Below the pieces are notes generated by a model. The model was given only the letters and a program-made list of their open reading frames with translations. It made no database searches and had not been told where the DNA came from. Made by a program: the position numbers and the translations under genes. Shown here one piece after another: positions 4,436 through 7,657 of a stretch of 7,657 bases of DNA (positions are counted from its first letter, which is position 1; each line of letters begins with the position of its first letter). Origin of the DNA: Bacillota bacterium (lineage in GTDB: Bacteria > Bacillota > DTU025). Where the stretch lies: contig DMOT01000049.1 of the NCBI GenBank assembly GCA_003456765.1, positions 1 through 7,657 of the forward strand, written 5' to 3'.

Positions 4436-6541
4436 GTGGCAGTGGCAGGGGATTTCCGCATTTCGGGGCTGGCGTCGGGCTATGATACGGCTCAGCTTAT
4501 TGAGCAACTCATAGCGATCGAGCGCAGGCCCGTGCTTCAGATGCAAAAGAGGCAGGATAGGATAAAGGCCAGATCTGATGCGTGGCGCGACATAACCACG
4601 CGTCTTTCGAACCTCAAGTCCAAGATTTCTTCGCTGAAGCTTGCCGGCACGATGAACGCCAAATCGGCTTCTTCCTCCGATGACAAGTTGCTTACAGCGG
4701 CTGCAGAACCGGGCGCGGCCAATTCTGTGTACAAGATATGGGTGGATCAACTGGCCACGTCCACCAGGGTGACTTCCGGGCGCCAGGTGGGCAGAGAGCT
4801 GGATCTGGGTGTGAAGCTGTCGGAGGCGGGGTTTGCGATTACGCCCACTGTCGGCACGTTCACCATTAATGGTGTGGCGATTCGCATCGACGCTGATACG
4901 GTCATGAGCGATGGCGTCGACAATGCCGACTCCAATTCGATCTTTGGGAAGATCAACCACTCAGGTGCAGGCGTTACGGCCTCTGTTGAGGAAAACAGGC
5001 TAGTCCTCCGGGCTGAGCCCGATGCCGAGCCTATTCGTCTGGGAAGCGGCGGCGACACAAGCAACTTCCTCACGGCAGCCAAAGTTCTCGGGATTCCCGC
5101 TGGCGACACTATTACTAGCTATGGTGCGCTAGGCGTGGCCAGGACTACGGCGGCGCTGAACAAGGCCAGGCTGGCTGCGGGAATGTCCCACTCCATTACA
5201 GGCGGAGTCGCAGAGGGCGAGGTCGAGGGCAAACTGGCGACGGCGCTGGAAGCGGGGACGACTGTCACGTTCACCTACCGTGGCGAAGAGTACACTACTT
5301 CCGCCCTGTCCGGCGGCGACGATATGGAGCTTATTGCAGCGGAACTTCAGGCGAAGATGAACGAAGCGGCAGGGCTGGATTCGGGAGTCATAAGGGTTCG
5401 CATATCGGGGCTTGAGGGAAAGGCGAATGACAGATTCGTCATAACCGATACTGCTGAGCCCATGTCCGGAGATGATGCAGCCGACAACTCTATCATGGTA
5501 AATGAGGCCTCGGATGCGCTCAAGCTGACGTTGGCTGACGGCGCTACGACCAGGGGCATGTTCAAGATAAACGGTGTCGCCATACAGTACGATGCCAACC
5601 GCGATGCCATAAACGACATCATAAACCGGATCAATGCATCGACTGCAAATGTGACCGCAGCCTATGACGGTCTGTCTGATAGACTCGTGCTCACGTCAAA
5701 GGAGACGGGAGGCCTGACGATAACCATGGATGATGTGGGCGGAAACTTCCTTGCTGCTGTGGGCCTTGCCGGTGCCGAGCAGGAATACGGAAAGAACGCC
5801 CTCTTCAGGATCGATGGTGTGCAAGGAGGCGTCCAGCTTTCCTCTGCGTCGAACACAGTTTCCGGAGTCCTGACTAATGTCACACTCGATCTCAGGGAAG
5901 TGAGTGATGATCCGGTTACTCTGACAGTCTCGCAGAACGTGGATTCTGCCTACAATGCCGTCCGGGGGTTTGTTGACCAGTACGGCTCCACGATGGACCT
6001 CCTGTCAAGCCTTACGGCGTATGACAAAGAGACGAAGACGGCCGGGGCCCTTCAGGGCAACTCGGCTGTGCGTGGCATTCAGACTTCGCTGCGGCGTCTT
6101 GCAATGGTCTCTGTGGAAGGACAGCCCAAGGGCTTCGACTCGCTCCTTGCGATAGGCATCTCTACAGGAGCGCCGGGCAAGGCTGGCTCCAGGACAGGGG
6201 CGCTTACGATAGATGAGGCTAAGCTGAAGGAGGCACTGCGCACTGACCCTCAGTCTGTTCTTCGGCTCTTCAATGAGGCGGAGCAGGGCATTTCGGTGCA
6301 GTATGAAAAGTACATCGATGAGCTTGTGAAGAGTACATCGGGCCTGATATCCCAGACCCAGAACATCCTGAAGGACCAGACGAGGGAGATAGACCGTCGG
6401 ATACAAGAGATGGAGGCTCGCCTCGAAAAGCGAAAGGAATCGCTGGTGAGGCAGTACACTCAGATGGAGAAGGCTCTGGCTGCTATGTACCAGCAACAGA
6501 TGTGGATGGATTCGCAGTTTAGTTCGATGGGGATATGGTGA
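4436..6541 (+). CDS. fliD: Flagellar filament cap protein FliD (HAP2), large form
   Basis: The product has 701 residues, longer than the roughly 450-500 of the E. coli and Bacillus proteins. The N-terminus, ISGLASGYDTAQLIEQLIAIE, is the FliD_N signature. A flagellin-hook IN motif occurs at about 140-150 (GTFTINGVAIRID) and again at about 374-384 (GMFKINGVAIQYD), with a third weaker copy at about 454-465 (NALFRIDGV), so the central surface region is probably duplicated. The C-terminal part (about 480-701) is FliD_C and ends in a long coiled coil from about 620 (KDQTREIDRRIQEMEARL) and YQQQMWMDSQFSSM. FliD forms the cap under which flagellin folds at the filament tip, and can contact surfaces. 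The GTG start at 4436 is uncertain: GTG at 4442 is two codons later and has equally good spacing from GAGGGGTGA. Confidence 0.96.
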   Translation: MAVAGDFRISGLASGYDTAQLIEQLIAIERRPVLQMQKRQDRIKARSDAWRDITTRLSNLKSKISSLKLAGTMNAKSASSSDDKLLTAAAEPGAANSVYKIWVDQLATSTRVTSGRQVGRELDLGVKLSEAGFAITPTVGTFTINGVAIRIDADTVMSDGVDNADSNSIFGKINHSGAGVTASVEENRLVLRAEPDAEPIRLGSGGDTSNFLTAAKVLGIPAGDTITSYGALGVARTTAALNKARLAAGMSHSITGGVAEGEVEGKLATALEAGTTVTFTYRGEEYTTSALSGGDDMELIAAELQAKMNEAAGLDSGVIRVRISGLEGKANDRFVITDTAEPMSGDDAADNSIMVNEASDALKLTLADGATTRGMFKINGVAIQYDANRDAINDIINRINASTANVTAAYDGLSDRLVLTSKETGGLTITMDDVGGNFLAAVGLAGAEQEYGKNALFRIDGVQGGVQLSSASNTVSGVLTNVTLDLREVSDDPVTLTVSQNVDSAYNAVRGFVDQYGSTMDLLSSLTAYDKETKTAGALQGNSAVRGIQTSLRRLAMVSVEGQPKGFDSLLAIGISTGAPGKAGSRTGALTIDEAKLKEALRTDPQSVLRLFNEAEQGISVQYEKYIDELVKSTSGLISQTQNILKDQTREIDRRIQEMEARLEKRKESLVRQYTQMEKALAAMYQQQMWMDSQFSSMGIW

Positions 6542-6575
6542 CAGCCTGCATCAGGTTAGGAGAGGTGAAGTCAGG

Positions 6576-6998
6576 ATGATCGCGACTGCTCACAACAGAT
6601 ACATGGAAGTGCAGGTTCAAACAGCGCCTCCCGAAAATCTCGTTCTCATGCTCTACGATGGCGCCATACGGTTTGCAACTCAGGCCAAAGCAGATCTCGC
6701 CGCGGGGAATCGAGAGGCTGCCCACAACAACCTTACTCGCGCCCAGGACATTATGGGAGAACTGATGGGTTCGCTCAATATGGAGCTTGGAGAGATAGCC
6801 GAAAACCTCTTCAGCCTTTATGAGTACATGCAGTACCGGCTGATCGAGGCGAACATAAAGCGGTCTGCAGGGCATATCGACGAGGTCCTTCAGATGCTTC
6901 GTGAACTTCGTCAAGCATGGGCCGAGGCAGTTCGGGAATATCGGGGACAGTCGGCCGGGAGCGCACGTCCGGGTGGGAATATGAATGGGGGCCGCTAG
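6576..6998 (+). CDS. fliS: Flagellin export chaperone FliS
   Basis: The product has 140 residues. NRYMEVQVQTAPPENLVLMLYDGAIRF at 7-33 is the FliS signature, in which the conserved Tyr and the PxxLVLMLYDGA helix form the four-helix bundle. The rest is helical (ENLFSLYEYMQYRLIEANIK), as expected, with a short Gly/Pro-rich tail. FliS binds the C-terminal helix of flagellin in the cytoplasm, prevents early polymerisation and delivers it to the export gate. The ATG at 6576 has GGAGAGGTGA eight bases upstream. It lies 34 bases after fliD and overlaps the start of the next gene, so translation of the two is probably coupled. Confidence 0.96.
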   Translation: MIATAHNRYMEVQVQTAPPENLVLMLYDGAIRFATQAKADLAAGNREAAHNNLTRAQDIMGELMGSLNMELGEIAENLFSLYEYMQYRLIEANIKRSAGHIDEVLQMLRELRQAWAEAVREYRGQSAGSARPGGNMNGGR

Positions 6999-7500
6999 AT
7001 TGACAGGTTCTAGTTCGTTTCCTGATACTGCTTCTTTGGTGGAACGGATACACACATGCCGAGCAGAAGAGCTGACACGGTACGAGCAGCTGCTCGAGCT
7101 CTCGCATGCGCAGCGCAAGGCCATAATCGAGAGCGATATCGATTCGCTCGTCTGGGCGACTGAGGAGAAGAGCAGGCTGATCCAGATGATTGAAACCCTG
7201 GATCTGAGAATCTCAGGTCTCATCGATGACATCTCCATGCTTGTGGGGGATGGCAGCCAGATTCACCAATGCCGCCATCCCGAACTCGGTTCCGGTTTCG
7301 GTTGCCCGCTCAATGCGAAAATAGCCCGCACAATGAAGGAGATTCTCGAGGCTGAGCGCGAGAACCAGGCCTTGCTGGAAGATGCCATAAGCGTGATGGG
7401 CAATGAGATAAGGCAACTAGATGCGGGAGGAAAAGCAGTAAAAGCCTACCAGGTGCGCCCCCAGGATGCATCCAGCGGGGACCTCGACGAAACCTTTTGA
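6985..7500 (+). CDS. FlgN/FliT-like flagellar chaperone
   Basis: The product has 171 residues and is almost entirely helical. LVERIHTCRAEELTRYEQLLELSHAQRKAIIESDIDSL, then EEKSRLIQMIETLDLRISGLI, is the pattern of FlgN-type chaperones, which bind hook-associated proteins FlgK and FlgL. A FliT-like role with FliD is the alternative, since this position after fliS is where fliT sits in enteric bacteria. An unusual loop at about 90-108 carries two cysteines (Cys95 and Cys107) between the helices. The ATG at 6985 overlaps the fliS stop region by 14 bases, with GGGTGGG just upstream; an ATG at 6981 is in the fliS frame and is not the start. It is the last recognised gene of the sigma-D operon in this window. 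Confidence 0.7.
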   Translation: MGAARLTGSSSFPDTASLVERIHTCRAEELTRYEQLLELSHAQRKAIIESDIDSLVWATEEKSRLIQMIETLDLRISGLIDDISMLVGDGSQIHQCRHPELGSGFGCPLNAKIARTMKEILEAERENQALLEDAISVMGNEIRQLDAGGKAVKAYQVRPQDASSGDLDETF

Positions 7501-7564
7501 ACATCTCTACAAGCACGCCGGAAACCCTGCTCCCACAAGCCTTCTATGCAACTTCTGCTGAAAT

Positions 7565-7617
7565 AAGGAGGATATGTGAAACTATCTGAAGAATTGAAAT
7601 ACGATTACGTCTATTAA
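7565..7617 (+). CDS. Possible 13-codon leader peptide with strong ribosome binding site
   Basis: AAGGAGG (7565-7571) lies four bases before GTG at 7576, which opens a frame of 13 codons to TAA at 7615-7617. The peptide is MKLSEELKYDYVY, with three tyrosines in its last five residues. The perfect ribosome binding site shows that translation starts here, but the spacing is slightly short, and a minimal ATG-TGA overlaps at 7574-7579. The frame lies in the left half of a large inverted repeat, so a translating ribosome would disturb the fold. A leader peptide for a gene beyond the window is one reading; a frameshifted start of a normal gene is another. Confidence 0.35.
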
Positions 7618-7656
7618 TGTAATCATTTAGCATTATGTTTGCCGTATTCTTCAGAT
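7584..7656. repeat. AT-rich nested inverted repeat at the right edge
   Basis: ATCTGAAGAAT (7584-7594) is the perfect reverse complement of ATTCTTCAGAT (7646-7656). Inside, GATTACGT (7603-7610) pairs with ATGTAATC (7617-7624), one pair being G-T, around a 6-base loop. AATAC (7598-7602) can also pair with GTATT (7644-7648), giving an alternative fold. The window ends one base later, so the element may continue. The stretch is visibly more AT-rich than the flagellar genes before it. Confidence 0.65.
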
Positions 7657-7657
7657 G

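Noticed and set aside
6519..7238. 239-codon minus-strand open frame
   Set aside because: It is antisense to fliS and the FlgN-like gene and arises from their codon pattern; the product is low-complexity and matches nothing.

Overview
The window looks like chromosomal DNA from a flagellated member of the Bacillota (Firmicutes), probably a clostridial or related lineage with moderately high G+C. This is inferred from strong AGGAGG-type ribosome binding sites, a sigma-D (sigma-28) promoter close to the Bacillus consensus, GTG starts, and the gene order csrA-flaG-fliD-fliS-flgN-like. No species can be named from the sequence alone.

Layout. Positions 1-297 hold the C-terminal end of a DEDDh (DnaQ-type) 3'-5' exonuclease running in from the left edge. 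Positions 298-929 have no convincing gene. They do contain five copies of a 14-bp motif arranged as inverted pairs, a 12-bp tandem repeat and a large nested inverted repeat. A minus-strand gene (930-1685) encodes a winged-helix protein with a PD-(D/E)XK-like nuclease core. A plus-strand pair follows: a 76-residue barrel-sandwich (biotinyl/lipoyl-like) protein without the usual modified lysine, preceded by a 10-bp inverted repeat, and a Dabb (stress-responsive alpha/beta barrel) protein. The pair converges on a minus-strand Sir2 deacylase lacking the zinc cysteines; a perfect 24-bp palindrome lies at the junction. About 490 bp without a clear gene then leads into the flagellar cluster.

Flagellar cluster (3751-7500). 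csrA encodes the translational regulator, and its ribosome binding site lies in a small hairpin with GGA in a hexaloop, the classic form of a CsrA site. A near-perfect sigma-D promoter between csrA and flaG should drive flaG-fliD-fliS-flgN-like as one late-class operon. The first predicted transcribed bases form a stem-loop, and the flaG ribosome binding site repeats the CACGGAGG motif seen at csrA. FliD is the filament cap, FliS the flagellin chaperone, FlgN-like probably the chaperone for hook-associated proteins, and FlaG a filament-associated protein. Together they serve filament assembly, with CsrA as a likely post-transcriptional control. Flagellin and FliW are not in the window.

The right edge (7501-7657) turns AT-rich. 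It carries a strong ribosome binding site, a possible 13-codon tyrosine-containing leader peptide, and nested inverted repeats. The inner repeat resembles the 24-bp palindrome at 2532-2555. I see no complete novel multi-gene system. The strongest candidates for undescribed elements are the repeat array at 440-720, the shared GATTACGT palindromes, the right-edge leader structure and the CsrA/sigma-D control region.
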